Origin: an uncultured Flavobacteriales bacterium
Lineage (GTDB): Bacteria; Bacteroidota; Bacteroidia; Flavobacteriales_D; Crocinitomicaceae
Assembly (NCBI GenBank): GCA_938092255.1
Contig: CALKHF010000002.1
Span: 1 to 61,965 of the forward strand
Length of the DNA: 61,965 nt
Direction: 5' to 3'
Part shown: in pieces, positions 39,544 through 50,655 of the stretch
How the letters are laid out: the number at the start of each line of letters is the position of its first letter
Numbering within the stretch: the stretch's first letter is position 1
Made by a program: the position numbers and the translations under genes
Notes under the pieces: generated by a model
Database searches by the model: none
Seen by the model: the letters and a program-made list of their open reading frames with translations, nothing else
Told to the model about the DNA's origin: nothing

Positions 39544-40857
39544 ATGTCAAATACAACAGAAAAAATGTCTTATAAAGTAAAAGATATTTCCCTTGCAGAT
39601 TGGGGAAGAAAAGAAATTAAACTTGCTGAAGCAGAAATGCCAGGTTTAATGAGCCTTAGAGAAGAATTTGGTGCATCCAAACCTCTTACAGGAGCAAGAA
39701 TTGCAGGTTGCTTACACATGACGGTTCAAACGGCAGTACTCATAGAAACACTTGTAGAACTTGGTGCTGATGTGACTTGGTCTTCTTGTAATATATTCTC
39801 TACACAAGATCACGCGGCAGCAGCAATTGCAGCGGCAGGAGTTCCTGTTTATGCCTGGAAAGGAATGAATGATGAGGAATTTGATTGGTGTATTGAACAA
39901 ACATTATTTGCATTTAAAGGTGGTGAACCTCTTAATATGATTTTAGATGATGGTGGTGATTTAACCAATATGGTATTTGATCGTTATCCTGAATTGACTG
40001 CGAACATCAAAGGTCTTTCTGAAGAAACGACGACAGGAGTTCATAGGTTATACGAAAGAAAAAACAATGGAACGCTTGTTATGCCTGCAATCAATGTGAA
40101 TGATTCAGTAACAAAATCTAAGTTTGACAACAAATACGGTTGTAAAGAATCCTTGGTTGATGCCATTAGAAGAGCTACAGACACAATGATGGCAGGTAAG
40201 GTTGCCGTTGTTTGTGGATATGGAGATGTTGGTAAAGGCTCAGCGGCTTCTTTAAGAGGAGCGGGAGCAAGAGTGATTGTAACAGAAGTTGACCCGATCT
40301 GTGCATTGCAAGCCGCAATGGACGGTTTCGAAGTGAAAAAATTAGATAGTGTTGTTCACAACGTGGATATCGTTGTAACCACTACTGGAAATAAAGACAT
40401 CGTTGTAGGTTCTCATTTTGAAAAAATGAAAGACAAAACAATCGTATGTAATATTGGCCATTTTGACAACGAAATTGACATGGCTTGGCTGAACGGTACT
40501 TATGGTGATAGCAAAATTGAAATCAAACCACAAGTTGACATGTACAATATCAAGGGAAATGAGATTATCCTTCTAGCTGAAGGAAGATTGGTAAATCTTG
40601 GATGTGCTACAGGGCACCCATCCTTTGTAATGTCTAACTCATTTACAAACCAAACATTAGCTCAGCTAGAGCTTTGGGAAAATTCAGATAATTATGAGAA
40701 TGATGTATACATGCTTCCAAAAGCACTAGACGAAAAGGTAGCCCGTTTGCACCTTGCAAAAATTGGTGTTGAGCTTGAAGAGCTTTCTACGGATCAAGCA
40801 GATTATATTGGTGTTAAAGTTCAAGGCCCTTACAAGCCAGAGCACTACAGATATTAA
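39544..40857 (+). CDS. ahcY: adenosylhomocysteinase
   Basis: [84 protein letters not shown]-terminal [10 protein letters not shown]. Confidence 0.98.
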   Translation: MSNTTEKMSYKVKDISLADWGRKEIKLAEAEMPGLMSLREEFGASKPLTGARIAGCLHMTVQTAVLIETLVELGADVTWSSCNIFSTQDHAAAAIAAAGVPVYAWKGMNDEEFDWCIEQTLFAFKGGEPLNMILDDGGDLTNMVFDRYPELTANIKGLSEETTTGVHRLYERKNNGTLVMPAINVNDSVTKSKFDNKYGCKESLVDAIRRATDTMMAGKVAVVCGYGDVGKGSAASLRGAGARVIVTEVDPICALQAAMDGFEVKKLDSVVHNVDIVVTTTGNKDIVVGSHFEKMKDKTIVCNIGHFDNEIDMAWLNGTYGDSKIEIKPQVDMYNIKGNEIILLAEGRLVNLGCATGHPSFVMSNSFTNQTLAQLELWENSDNYENDVYMLPKALDEKVARLHLAKIGVELEELSTDQADYIGVKVQGPYKPEHYRY

Positions 40858-40880
40858 GAATACAAGTTGTTCTTCAAAAG

Positions 40881-40908
40881 AAAAGCGAGCCAATGGCTCG
40901 CTTTTTTT
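40881..40908 (+). terminator. Rho-independent terminator after ahcY
   Basis: aaaGCGAGCCaatGGCTCGCttttttt hairpin with T-tract. Confidence 0.88.
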
Positions 40909-40955
40909 ATGATACTATTTTAAGTATCAATTTTCTATATTAAGCCAATACTGTA

Positions 40956-42110
40956 TTATTCAGCTTGCTCGATCAGTTTTAACTTTTCTGAAATCATTCT
41001 TTTACCCATATTGTATTTCTCAATACCATAATCCTTTTTATTTTCTTCAAGCATTCTATCACAATACAAGAAATACTTTTTAGCCAAATCACTAAATCCG
41101 AGACTAAAGTACAAGTCAGCTGTAAAAAATAAAGCGTATATATCAACTCTTTTGTCATATTCATGTTCAACCGTTATTTTTTCTTGGAAGCTTAACAATA
41201 ATTGTTTTGCAGCTTCTATCTGCTCAAACCTTTTAAAGACAATTGCCATTTGTAGAAGTTCATTCTGTTTTACTGTAAAATCTTCTTTACTATCAAGGTC
41301 TTTGAGGTATTCAATAAGATTTTTAACATCAAAGAATTGAAATTTGAAATACGCCTTGAAAGCATTCATCACCCCTATTTGGTATACTGAGTTATGGGTT
41401 TCTGATTCAAAAAGCTCCTGTACAATATTCATGTCTGTCAGTGTTTTTAAAGACGCATTGAACGCAACACTGTTTTCAATCCATGAATCCCCATAACGAG
41501 TTTGACAGGTGTAATAAAAATCTAGTGAGTTTTTAAATGTAGATTGATTTTTAATAAGGTCTACCAACTGACCTTTATCATAATTGAAGTTTGCATCTAT
41601 TGAAAAGATCACGTCAAACAGCTCAGGCTTTTTGATCATGGTGTAATTCATAAATGTGCCGCCATTAGAATGCCCTATTCCTATTTTAGTAGGAATGGTT
41701 CGGTAGTTTTTATCTACATAGGGCATTACACTATTCTCTATGAAATCACTAAAATCATCCGCACCGCCCAATTCACCGTATTGCTCTTGAACGGTCTCAG
41801 GATGTACATTTTTAGGTAAAAAATCAATATTGCGGTATGGAGAAGCAATGCCCACGACAATCATCGGTCGTAATCCATTATTCTGAAAAGCTACAGTCGT
41901 ATGAACCGCATCAAAAAACTCTCTATTTTGTGCATCTAAAACATAAACAACTTCAAAGCTTCTCGATTGATCAAAATATTCAGGGGGAGTATAAATCAAT
42001 AATTCTCTTTTACCGAAATCCTTTTCTCCTTTGAGTTTAATTTTTTCAATTTTCTGAGCGAAGAAACCATAAGAGCATAAAATCAATACGAGAGTTAAAA
42101 TAGTTTTCAT
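40956..42110 (-). CDS. putative esterase (alpha/beta hydrolase, Esterase_D-like) with TPR-like C-terminus
   Basis: FEVVYVLDAQNREFFDAV, IGIGHSNGGTFMNYTMIKKPELFDVIFSIDANF (nucleophile GHSNGG). Confidence 0.85.
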   Translation of the reverse strand: MKTILTLVLILCSYGFFAQKIEKIKLKGEKDFGKRELLIYTPPEYFDQSRSFEVVYVLDAQNREFFDAVHTTVAFQNNGLRPMIVVGIASPYRNIDFLPKNVHPETVQEQYGELGGADDFSDFIENSVMPYVDKNYRTIPTKIGIGHSNGGTFMNYTMIKKPELFDVIFSIDANFNYDKGQLVDLIKNQSTFKNSLDFYYTCQTRYGDSWIENSVAFNASLKTLTDMNIVQELFESETHNSVYQIGVMNAFKAYFKFQFFDVKNLIEYLKDLDSKEDFTVKQNELLQMAIVFKRFEQIEAAKQLLLSFQEKITVEHEYDKRVDIYALFFTADLYFSLGFSDLAKKYFLYCDRMLEENKKDYGIEKYNMGKRMISEKLKLIEQAE

Positions 42111-42293
42111 TGGTTGATTTTTAAATATTTAATAACGGTTCTAAGAAATAGAATTCCACAATATATAAATAATACATCCAAATAAAGACAAACTTGGAGC
42201 AATGTTCTCCATTCATTTTTCATTGTACACCAATTAACTATAGCTTTGATTACTCTAAAAAGACTTTCATTTCACGAATACCCTATTGAAAAT

Positions 42294-42632
42294 TTACTGA
42301 ATTGAGCCAATAAAAATATAGAGATTCAAAATCAAATAGAATAGAGCCGGTAGGGAAACCCACAAGCTATCCTTGGTTCTCATTCGGACCAGTAAGCCAC
42401 AAAACATGAGTAAGGCAAGACAAAATGAGGACAAAACCAGCAAGGGATTAAATAGCAAACCTAAAAATATTCCAGAAGCTCCTAAAAACTGACAGACTAT
42501 TATTACTCTTCCTAAATTTTCCATTCCCAATCGTACCAACTCCTCTCTCATTCTTGAAGAAATGAAGTAATAAAAAGAATACCCAAAAAAGGAAAAACCA
42601 GAAATTAGAATACAGATTTTATAAAAATCCAT
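42294..42632 (-). CDS. DoxX-like membrane protein
   Basis: Four TM segments; LVRLGMENLGRVIIVCQFLGASGIFLGLLFNP. Confidence 0.65.
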   Translation of the reverse strand: MDFYKICILISGFSFFGYSFYYFISSRMREELVRLGMENLGRVIIVCQFLGASGIFLGLLFNPLLVLSSFCLALLMFCGLLVRMRTKDSLWVSLPALFYLILNLYIFIGSIQ

Positions 42633-42638
42633 CCAAAA

Positions 42639-42977
42639 TTAATTCATAGAATCTAAAGCGATAAAAGCACAAAGAAGCAACAAAATCAGAGAAGGAAGGT
42701 GCTTTATGAAAGTATTATTGATCTTAAAATGAAAACCTTGAGCTGCAATCATAAAGACTCCCATGAGCAATGAAGAAACCAATACCAAAGACGGAAACCA
42801 AATACCGGTGATTAATAAGGTCGCTAAAGCGATTTTCGAAACCCCCACTATATTTCGGGTCAAGTCATTTAGTCCGAATGATTTAAATTCTGTTATGACA
42901 TTGTGATACCTAAAGGTCCAAACATATGAAACTGATAAGGCTACGGCAATCTGAGCAACTATTAATAAATTTTCCAT
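42639..42977 (-). CDS. DoxX-like membrane protein
   Basis: Four TM segments; EFKSFGLNDLTRNIVGVSKIALATLLITGIWFPSLV; parallel to the next gene. Confidence 0.65.
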   Translation of the reverse strand: MENLLIVAQIAVALSVSYVWTFRYHNVITEFKSFGLNDLTRNIVGVSKIALATLLITGIWFPSLVLVSSLLMGVFMIAAQGFHFKINNTFIKHLPSLILLLLCAFIALDSMN

Positions 42978-43238
42978 TTTTCTTTTGATTTGATTGTAAC
43001 TACTGGCACGTATGAATATTAATTTTTCACGTAACGTGCGTTATTGATAATACAATTTGACTGAAAATTTGTTCGCAATTTATTACAAAACAAAAGGTTT
43101 TTCTAAAGGAAATCAATGACTTTTAAAAAGGACCAACAAACATAAAAAAAAGAGAATTGAACCAACTTACTTTTTGCTTAATTGAAGTGCAGAATTTGAT
43201 TAAACCTTGAAATCTGGTTTGCATCTAAATGGTTGAAG

Positions 43239-43895
43239 TTAGTGCATTTTATACTGCTCAATGGCATCATTAAGGATATCAATTGCTTCTGTTTTGTTTC
43301 CGTATCCTCGAGATTTTATTAAATCAGGACCTTTGTAATTTTCAAACCAAAGCTTTATTATTTCCAATACACCGTCATAAGAATCTTCCAACTCATTCAT
43401 ATTATTTACATCTATCATTGGAGAATCTGAGGATATTGCAATTAACTTATCGTCGCGCTCTCCCCGATCTAAAAGATACAACACACCTATAATTTTACAC
43501 GTCACAATACGTTCTCGAGGAGTACTTGGCCCAAGCACCAAAATGTCCAATGGGTCACCATCACCACCCGACTCTTTGGGTAACAATGTTGATGGAATCA
43601 TACCATAATTACCTGGATAACCTATGTAATTTATCTTTCTTGGTTTTCCATTCATAGATTCCCATTCCAACTTTCCATTAGATTTATTAAGCTCCCACTT
43701 ATCTATAGTTCCAGCCGGAATCTCTATCAACGCATTGACAAATCCATCGTCCGTGTACGGTGTAGTATTTGTCAATATGCTCAGTGTGTCTTTTGACTGA
43801 TCAAGTTTGGATTTCTTAGGATTTTCATTACCATCCGGTGCCTTACAGCTAATGCAAAACAAAAGAATACAGCAAATAAAAATCTTATTAAACAT
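43239..43895 (-). CDS. ppa: inorganic pyrophosphatase (soluble type, lipoprotein-like signal)
   Basis: NALIEIPAGTIDKWELNKSNGKLEWE...NYIGYPGNYGMIPSTLLPKESGGDGDPLDILVLGPS; N-terminal lipobox LFCISC. Confidence 0.93.
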   Translation of the reverse strand: MFNKIFICCILLFCISCKAPDGNENPKKSKLDQSKDTLSILTNTTPYTDDGFVNALIEIPAGTIDKWELNKSNGKLEWESMNGKPRKINYIGYPGNYGMIPSTLLPKESGGDGDPLDILVLGPSTPRERIVTCKIIGVLYLLDRGERDDKLIAISSDSPMIDVNNMNELEDSYDGVLEIIKLWFENYKGPDLIKSRGYGNKTEAIDILNDAIEQYKMH

Positions 43896-43918
43896 GTCGA
43901 TTTTAATTAACCGAATAG

Positions 43919-46186
43919 TTAAGAAGTCTGCTTTTTGATTAGATTCAATGCAGAACCTGCTTCAAACCACTCAATTTGGGAAGCATTGTAAGTATGATTT
44001 AAAGAAACATTTTCTTTCGAACCATCAACATGAACGACCTCTAATGTTAAAGGTTTTCCTGGTGCAAAATCTGATAAATCAACGAAGTTGAATGTGTCAT
44101 CCTCCTGAATCTTGTCGTAGTCGCTTTCATTGGCAAAAGTCAAACCAAGCATTCCTTGTTTTTTTAGGTTCGTTTCGTGAATTCTTGCAAAAGATTTTAC
44201 AATCACTGCAGCCACTCCCAAATGTCTTGGCTCCATCGCGGCATGCTCCCTAGACGATCCTTCTCCATAATTGTGATCTCCGACAACAACCGTAGAAATA
44301 CCCGCGGCCTTATAAGCTCTCTGCGTTGCTGGAACAGCACCATAATCACCTGTAAGTTGATTTTTAACAGTATCTGTTTTCATATTGAAAGCATTCACTG
44401 CTCCAATCAAACAGTTGTTTGAAATATTATCTAGATGCCCTCTGTAACGCAACCATGGTCCCGCCATTGAAATATGATCGGTCGTACATTTTCCGTGCGC
44501 TTTTATCAAGAGTTTGGCATCAGTAATTTGATTACCCAATGGAGTAAAGGGCGTCAATAACTGAAGGCGTTCAGAACTTTCTGAAACAACAACATTTACT
44601 CCCGAACCATCCACTTCTGGAGCTTGAAAGCCTGCATCCTCAACGTCAAAACCTTTTGGAGGCAACTCAAAACCAACTGGCTCATCTAGTCGAACCTCTT
44701 CCCCATTTTTGTTTATTAAGGTGTCTGTGGTTGGGTCAAAGTCTAATCTTCCTGAGATCGCTATTGCTGCAACCATTTCAGGTGATGTAACAAATGCATG
44801 CGTATTTGGATTTCCATCCGCACGTTTGGCAAAGTTTCTATTGAAAGAATGCACAATCGTGTTTTTAGGAGCATTTTTAGGATCACTATACCGACCCCAC
44901 TGTCCTATACATGGCCCACAAGCATTGGTAAATATTTTTGCACCCAAATCTTCAAAGTTTTTTAATAAACCATCTCTATCTGCGGTATATCTCACTTGCT
45001 CTGAACCAGGGTTGATTCCAAAATCTGCTTTTGCCTCTACCCCTTTTTCAAAAGCTTGTTTGGCAATAGAAGATGCTCTGGACAAATCTTCGTATGAAGA
45101 ATTCGTACACGAACCGATTAAGCCCCATTCCACATTTAAAGGCCAATCATTTGCTGTTGCTTTTGCAAGCATTTCCTCACCAGCCTTTGTGGCAAGATCA
45201 GGAGAAAAAGGACCATTGATAAGTGGTTTTAGTTCATCTAAATTAATTTCTATCACTTGGTCAAAATAAGCTTCTGGATTAGAATAAACCTCATCATCAC
45301 CCGTAAGATGTTCGGCAATTCCATTGGCAGCATCAGCCACATCATCACGACCCGTTGAACGCAAATAACGCTCCATCGACTCATCATATCCGAAAGTTGA
45401 GGTAGTTGCACCAATCTCGGCGCCCATATTACAAATGGTACCTTTACCTGTACAAGACATGGATTTAGCTCCATCTCCAAAATATTCTACGATTGCGCCT
45501 GTACCACCTTTAACGGTAAGAATTCCTGCTACTTTTAAAATTACATCTTTTGGTGATGTCCAACCATTTAATTTTCCTGTGAGTTTGATACCAATTAGCT
45601 TTGGAAACTTTAATTCCCATGCCATTCCAGCCATTACGTCAACGGCATCCGCTCCACCAACACCAATAGCCACCATTCCAAGTCCTCCAGCATTTACAGT
45701 GTGTGAATCCGTTCCAATCATCATTCCTCCTGGGAAAGCATAATTTTCTAAAACTACCTGATGAATAATTCCTGCACCTGGCTTCCAAAAACCTATTCCA
45801 TATTTATTTGATACCGAATCTAAAAAGTTAAATACCTCAGAGGATTGATTCATCGCATTTTGCAAATCACTATCAGCTCCCATTTTGGCCTGAATTAAAT
45901 GATCACAATGTACCGTAGTTGGAACAGCTACTTTGGCTTTTCCCGCTTGCATAAATTGCAATAATGCCATTTGAGCTGTTGCATCCTGACAAGCAATTCT
46001 ATCAGGGGCAAAATCAACATATGATTTGCCTCTGGCATGAGCCGTATTTGCATTACCCGTCCACAAATGAGCATAAAGAATTTTTTCCGATAGTGTTAAT
46101 GGCTTACCAACTGCTTTTCTAGCTGCCGCAATTCGCTCCGGGTACCTCGCGTACACCTCTTTAATCATTTCAATATCAAATACCAT
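43919..46186 (-). CDS. acnA: aconitate hydratase
   Basis: [72 protein letters not shown]. Confidence 0.96.
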   Translation of the reverse strand: MVFDIEMIKEVYARYPERIAAARKAVGKPLTLSEKILYAHLWTGNANTAHARGKSYVDFAPDRIACQDATAQMALLQFMQAGKAKVAVPTTVHCDHLIQAKMGADSDLQNAMNQSSEVFNFLDSVSNKYGIGFWKPGAGIIHQVVLENYAFPGGMMIGTDSHTVNAGGLGMVAIGVGGADAVDVMAGMAWELKFPKLIGIKLTGKLNGWTSPKDVILKVAGILTVKGGTGAIVEYFGDGAKSMSCTGKGTICNMGAEIGATTSTFGYDESMERYLRSTGRDDVADAANGIAEHLTGDDEVYSNPEAYFDQVIEINLDELKPLINGPFSPDLATKAGEEMLAKATANDWPLNVEWGLIGSCTNSSYEDLSRASSIAKQAFEKGVEAKADFGINPGSEQVRYTADRDGLLKNFEDLGAKIFTNACGPCIGQWGRYSDPKNAPKNTIVHSFNRNFAKRADGNPNTHAFVTSPEMVAAIAISGRLDFDPTTDTLINKNGEEVRLDEPVGFELPPKGFDVEDAGFQAPEVDGSGVNVVVSESSERLQLLTPFTPLGNQITDAKLLIKAHGKCTTDHISMAGPWLRYRGHLDNISNNCLIGAVNAFNMKTDTVKNQLTGDYGAVPATQRAYKAAGISTVVVGDHNYGEGSSREHAAMEPRHLGVAAVIVKSFARIHETNLKKQGMLGLTFANESDYDKIQEDDTFNFVDLSDFAPGKPLTLEVVHVDGSKENVSLNHTYNASQIEWFEAGSALNLIKKQTS

Positions 46187-46357
46187 TATTCTGTTTTTCT
46201 TTAAAACGCGAATTTAAAGAATTTGATTGAAGAATCAAGGGCTTACAACGGCATTGTTAAAAAAAAGCAGATGTAAAAATGAAAATGATCGAAAATAGCC
46301 ATCATATTTAATGATTCTTATTTTTTACATTTGCCCAATACAAAACCCTTTCAATTA

Positions 46358-47419
46358 ATGAATCTTAACAAGATAAACGTTATTGACCTTTCCACAGTAC
46401 TTGCTGGTCCTTCCGTTGGTAGTTTTTTAGCAGAATTAGGGGCGAAAGTGACTAAAATAGAACACCCTAATACCCCAGATGTTACCCGCTCATGGAAATT
46501 GGAATCAGAAAAATCAAGCAATAAAACCTCAGCTTATTTCTCAAGTATTAATTACAAAAAGAATTACATTCAATTGGATCTTTTAGACGAAAAGGACTAT
46601 AAAAAATTTATAGATAAAATAAAAACAGCAGATATTCTTATCTCAAATTTTAAAAAAGGGGGTGATGTTAAATTGAAAATTACGGATTCAGCATTGAGAA
46701 AGATCAATCCAAACTTAATTATCGCCAAGATTACAGGGTTTGGTCTTGACAGTGATCGTGTGGCTTATGATTTAATTCTTCAGGCAGAAAGTGGATTTAT
46801 GTCAATAAATGGTGAAAAAAATGCAGAACCATTGAAAATGCCAGTAGCTTTGATTGACGTTCTTGCAGCCCATCAGCTCAAAGAGGCGATTCTTTTAGCA
46901 ATACTTCACAGACATTTGGAAGGTGAAGCAAAAACGGTCCATGTATCTCTCTATAATGCGGCGGTTTGCAGCTTAACGAATCAAGCGAGCAATTACTTAA
47001 TGACAAAAAAAATACCTGAAAGACTTGGCAACTTGCACCCCAACATAGCACCATACGGGGAGATCTTTAAAACAAAAGACAACAAACGGATTACCTTTGC
47101 AATTGGAAGCAGCAGACATTTTATTGACCTTTGCAATACTCTGCAATTGAAAATTACAGAGGATCAGGATTTTGCAACAAACCAATTACGGGTTCAAAAC
47201 AGAGGAAAACTCGAAACATTAATTCAACAAAAAGTGAAGCATTTGAATTCAGAAGAACTTATGAATCAATTGCACCATTTAAATGTGCCTTGTGCTTTCA
47301 TCAAAAATATTAATGAGGTTTTAGATAGTAATATGTCCCAAGATTTAATTCGTTTAGAGATTATCGACGGTGAACCAACCTCTAGGATAACAAGTATTGG
47401 ATTTAACTGGATGGATTAA
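46358..47419 (+). CDS. CaiB/BaiF family CoA-transferase (start re-placed at ATG 46358)
   Basis: INVIDLSTVLAGPSVGSFLAELGAKVTKIEHPNTPDVTRSW; NYKKNYIQLDLLD. Confidence 0.93.
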   Translation: MNLNKINVIDLSTVLAGPSVGSFLAELGAKVTKIEHPNTPDVTRSWKLESEKSSNKTSAYFSSINYKKNYIQLDLLDEKDYKKFIDKIKTADILISNFKKGGDVKLKITDSALRKINPNLIIAKITGFGLDSDRVAYDLILQAESGFMSINGEKNAEPLKMPVALIDVLAAHQLKEAILLAILHRHLEGEAKTVHVSLYNAAVCSLTNQASNYLMTKKIPERLGNLHPNIAPYGEIFKTKDNKRITFAIGSSRHFIDLCNTLQLKITEDQDFATNQLRVQNRGKLETLIQQKVKHLNSEELMNQLHHLNVPCAFIKNINEVLDSNMSQDLIRLEIIDGEPTSRITSIGFNWMD

Positions 47420-47441
47420 ATTGAAATAAATACCTACAAGA

Positions 47442-48128
47442 ATGAACATGGACGAAATTGTATTAAGTGAATTAATAGAACTACTTACTGAAAACAAAGC
47501 GACATTATTTGATCATATTGCCGCAGAACGTACCAATCACATCAATGTTGTTGTAGAAAACTTATATCAAGCGCACAATGCTTCTGCTGTTTTAAGAACA
47601 TGCGATTGTTATGGAATAAACAAGATGCATATTATAGAAAATGTGAATAAATACAAGGTTAATAGTGATATTGCTCTGGGTGCAGGGAAATGGGTAGAAA
47701 CTGAAACCCATATAGAAGGTGAACAACCCACTTTAGAGTGCATTAAGACGTTAAAACAAAGAGGATATAAAATATTGGCAACGACACCTCATACCGATGA
47801 TTATAACATTTATAATGTACCTATTCATGAACCCATGGCCGTTTTCTTCGGAACAGAAATGAATGGGCTTTCTGATGAAGTAATAAATGAAGCCGATTAC
47901 AAAGTGAATATTCCGATGTACGGATTTACAGAAAGCTTTAACATCTCAGTTTCTGCCGCAATATTGTTGAGCAGTTTAAGGAAAAGACTTGAATCATCTG
48001 AATTGAATTGGAAACTGAATAAAGAAGAACAAACCAAACTAAAAATTGAATGGTGCAAACGAACTTTAATTAAGGGAAAACAGATTGAAAGAGAAGTTAG
48101 ACGAAGAATAATTGGAAAAGAATTGTAA
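47442..48128 (+). CDS. trmH: TrmH-family tRNA (guanosine-2'-O)-methyltransferase
   Basis: NVVVENLYQAHNASAVLRTCDCYGI, FGTEMNGLSDEVINEADYKVNIPMYGFTESFNISVSAAILL (SpoU motifs). Confidence 0.93.
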   Translation: MNMDEIVLSELIELLTENKATLFDHIAAERTNHINVVVENLYQAHNASAVLRTCDCYGINKMHIIENVNKYKVNSDIALGAGKWVETETHIEGEQPTLECIKTLKQRGYKILATTPHTDDYNIYNVPIHEPMAVFFGTEMNGLSDEVINEADYKVNIPMYGFTESFNISVSAAILLSSLRKRLESSELNWKLNKEEQTKLKIEWCKRTLIKGKQIEREVRRRIIGKEL

Positions 48129-48163
48129 ATTTGAAATTAGATAATTAACAAAAAAGTATAATC

Positions 48164-48412
48164 ATGGGTAAAGGAGATAGAAAAACGGCTAAAGGAAAAA
48201 GAACAATTGGCTCTTATGGCGTTTCAAGAAAAAGAAAGGAAAGCGTAAAATTTGTTGCCAAGCCCAAAAAGAAAAAAGCTGCTCCCAAAAAAACAGTTGA
48301 TTCCGCTGAAAAACCAGTAGCAAAAAAAGCAGCTCCTGCAAAAAAGAAAGCTTCAACAGCTAAGAAAAAAGCGCCCACTGCAACGAAAAAAGAGTCCGAA
48401 AAGAAAGACTAA
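48164..48412 (+). CDS. 30S ribosomal protein THX-like with Lys/Ala-rich extension
   Basis: MGKGDRKTAKGKRTIGSYGVSRKRK is the THX signature; C-terminal AAPKKT/AKKKA tail. Confidence 0.9.
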   Translation: MGKGDRKTAKGKRTIGSYGVSRKRKESVKFVAKPKKKKAAPKKTVDSAEKPVAKKAAPAKKKASTAKKKAPTATKKESEKKD

Positions 48413-48512
48413 ACACGTTAAAACAGTTTTTTTTTTAACATTTGGAATAAATTTTCAAAAATTTAACCTGCACGTTAAATAGTTTTTAGACTTTTGCTAA
48501 AAACATATTTAC

Positions 48513-49577
48513 ATGAAACATAATTTTGGCGCGGGTCCGTGCATTCTACCGCAAGACGTTTTTCAAGAAGCTTCTCGCTCTGTTGTCGATTTCAATGGTC
48601 TATCAATCCTTGAAGTATCTCACAGGCACAAAGATTTCGTAGCCGTCATGGACGAAGCTACTGACCTTGTCAAGAAAGCATTAAATGTTCCTGAAAGATA
48701 TTCGGTTATTTTTCTACAAGGTGGTGCTTCATTAGGTTTTTTAATCAGTGCTTTGAATATGATGAGAGATACTAAAAAAGCGTCATATATCAATACTGGA
48801 ACATGGTCCAAAAAAGCCATGACTGAGGCTAAAAAAGCAGGATTTGAAGTTATTGAAGCGGCAAGCTCTGCTGACACGAACTTCAATTACATTCCAAAAA
48901 ACATTAACTTTAATGTTTCCTCTGATTATGTACATTTCACTTCCAATAACACCATTTTCGGAACTCAGTTTAAAGAAATGCCCAAGACTTCACTTCCTTT
49001 GATTTGTGACATGTCTTCAGACATTTTTTCTAGAGAAATTAATGTTGCTGATTTTGATTTGATTTATGCTGGTGCTCAAAAGAATATGGGACCTGCAGGA
49101 ACAACTTTATATATTGTTAAGGATGAAATATTAGGAAAATCGACCTCTGATTTCATGCCAACCTATTTGGATCTCAAAACACATGCTGAAAAAGAGAGCA
49201 TGTTCAATACTCCTCCGGTATTTCCGGTATATGCATCAATGCTGAATTTACGCCATTTGATTAAAAATGGTGGTGTCAAGGGTGCACAAGAAAGAAATGA
49301 AGCCAAAGCCGATTTACTCTACAATGAAATTGACAACAATCCATTGTTTGAAGGAACTGTCGCAAAAGAAGATCGTTCCAATATGAACGTTACTTTCCTT
49401 ATGAAGGATGATTCAAGATTGGATGAGTTTAACAAAATGTGGCAAGAAAATGACCTTGTAGGACTTAAAGGACACCGATCCGTTGGAGGCTTCAGAGCTT
49501 CTATGTACAATGCACTCCCCATTGAAAGTGTACAGGTACTGGTTGATTTAATGAAACAATTCTCAAATAAAGGATAA
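48513..49577 (+). CDS. serC: 3-phosphoserine aminotransferase
   Basis: HNFGAGPCILPQDVFQEA, VIFLQGGASLGFLISALNM, DLIYAGAQKNMGPAGTTLYIV. Confidence 0.96.
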   Translation: MKHNFGAGPCILPQDVFQEASRSVVDFNGLSILEVSHRHKDFVAVMDEATDLVKKALNVPERYSVIFLQGGASLGFLISALNMMRDTKKASYINTGTWSKKAMTEAKKAGFEVIEAASSADTNFNYIPKNINFNVSSDYVHFTSNNTIFGTQFKEMPKTSLPLICDMSSDIFSREINVADFDLIYAGAQKNMGPAGTTLYIVKDEILGKSTSDFMPTYLDLKTHAEKESMFNTPPVFPVYASMLNLRHLIKNGGVKGAQERNEAKADLLYNEIDNNPLFEGTVAKEDRSNMNVTFLMKDDSRLDEFNKMWQENDLVGLKGHRSVGGFRASMYNALPIESVQVLVDLMKQFSNKG

Positions 49578-49583
49578 AAAAAT

Positions 49584-50534
49584 ATGATAAAAATATTAGC
49601 AAACGATGGTATATCTGCTAGTGGAGTTAACGCCCTTGAAGCAGCAGGATTTACAGTAATTCTTGATAAAGTTGAACAAGACAATTTGATCGATTTTATT
49701 AATCAAGAACAAGTTGTTGGAGTCTTGGTACGTAGTGCGACAACTGTTCGTCAAAATGTAGTTGATTCGTGCCCAAGCCTAAAGCTTATCGGAAGAGGTG
49801 GTGTAGGAATGGACAACATTGATGTCGCCTATGCTAGAGAAAAAGGATTGACCGTAATCAATACACCTGGTGCTTCCTCACAATCCGTTGCTGAGCTCGT
49901 TATGGGACATTTATTTGCAGTATCTCGCTTTTTGTATGCTTCATATAAAAATATGGGGGATGGTGAATTTGCAAAGCTCAAAAAGAGCTATGCCAAAGGA
50001 GTCGAGTTACGAGGAAAAACAATCGGGATTATTGGATTTGGCCGAATCGGACAGAGCCTAGCGTCCTACGCTTTAGGTACAGGAATGAAAGTTGTTGCCA
50101 TTGACCAATATACCGAAACAGCGACTATCTCCTTAAACGTTGGAGGCAAAAATGTTGAAGTTCAAATTACGCCAACCAATGACTTATCATCAGTGATTGG
50201 TGACCTAGATTATATTTCTTTACACGTCCCCAAGCAATCAGATGGAAGTGCAGTTATTCAAATGAAAGAATTTGAAATGATGAAAAAGGGTGTGCGTATT
50301 GTTAATGCCGCTAGAGGCGGTGTCATCAATGAAGACGACCTTAAAGAAGCCATTTCGAGAGGAATTGTGGCCGCTGCTGCACTTGATGTATTTGAGAACG
50401 AGCCCAATCCTGATGCGTCCTTAACATCTCATGAAAGTATTGCCTGCACACCACATATCGGTGCTGCAACAGTTGAGGCACAAGACCGAATCGGAACCGA
50501 GCTTGCGGATCAAATTAAGGCAGCCTTGGGCTAA
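49584..50534 (+). CDS. serA: D-3-phosphoglycerate dehydrogenase
   Basis: LIGRGGVGMDNIDVAYAREKGLTVINTPGASSQSVAELVMG, GKTIGIIGFGRIGQSLA, VNAARGGVINEDDL. Confidence 0.95.
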   Translation: MIKILANDGISASGVNALEAAGFTVILDKVEQDNLIDFINQEQVVGVLVRSATTVRQNVVDSCPSLKLIGRGGVGMDNIDVAYAREKGLTVINTPGASSQSVAELVMGHLFAVSRFLYASYKNMGDGEFAKLKKSYAKGVELRGKTIGIIGFGRIGQSLASYALGTGMKVVAIDQYTETATISLNVGGKNVEVQITPTNDLSSVIGDLDYISLHVPKQSDGSAVIQMKEFEMMKKGVRIVNAARGGVINEDDLKEAISRGIVAAAALDVFENEPNPDASLTSHESIACTPHIGAATVEAQDRIGTELADQIKAALG

Positions 50535-50655
50535 TGAGCTATTACAGTACAACTCATCAAACATAATACACGCCAATTTTTAAGTGATTTTAAGCTAAAT
50601 AAATAATCGTTATTGACAATTACAAATAATGCTTATATTTAGGTGGAACCTACTG

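Noticed and set aside
44709-45269. 186-aa ORF antisense to aconitase
   Set aside because: Shadow ORF over a strongly conserved gene with the expected residues in the opposite frame.
48414-48480. Direct repeat CACGTTAAA at 48414 and 48471 around a T-tract upstream of serC
   Set aside because: Short and AT-rich; could be chance or a weak terminator, not enough to call.
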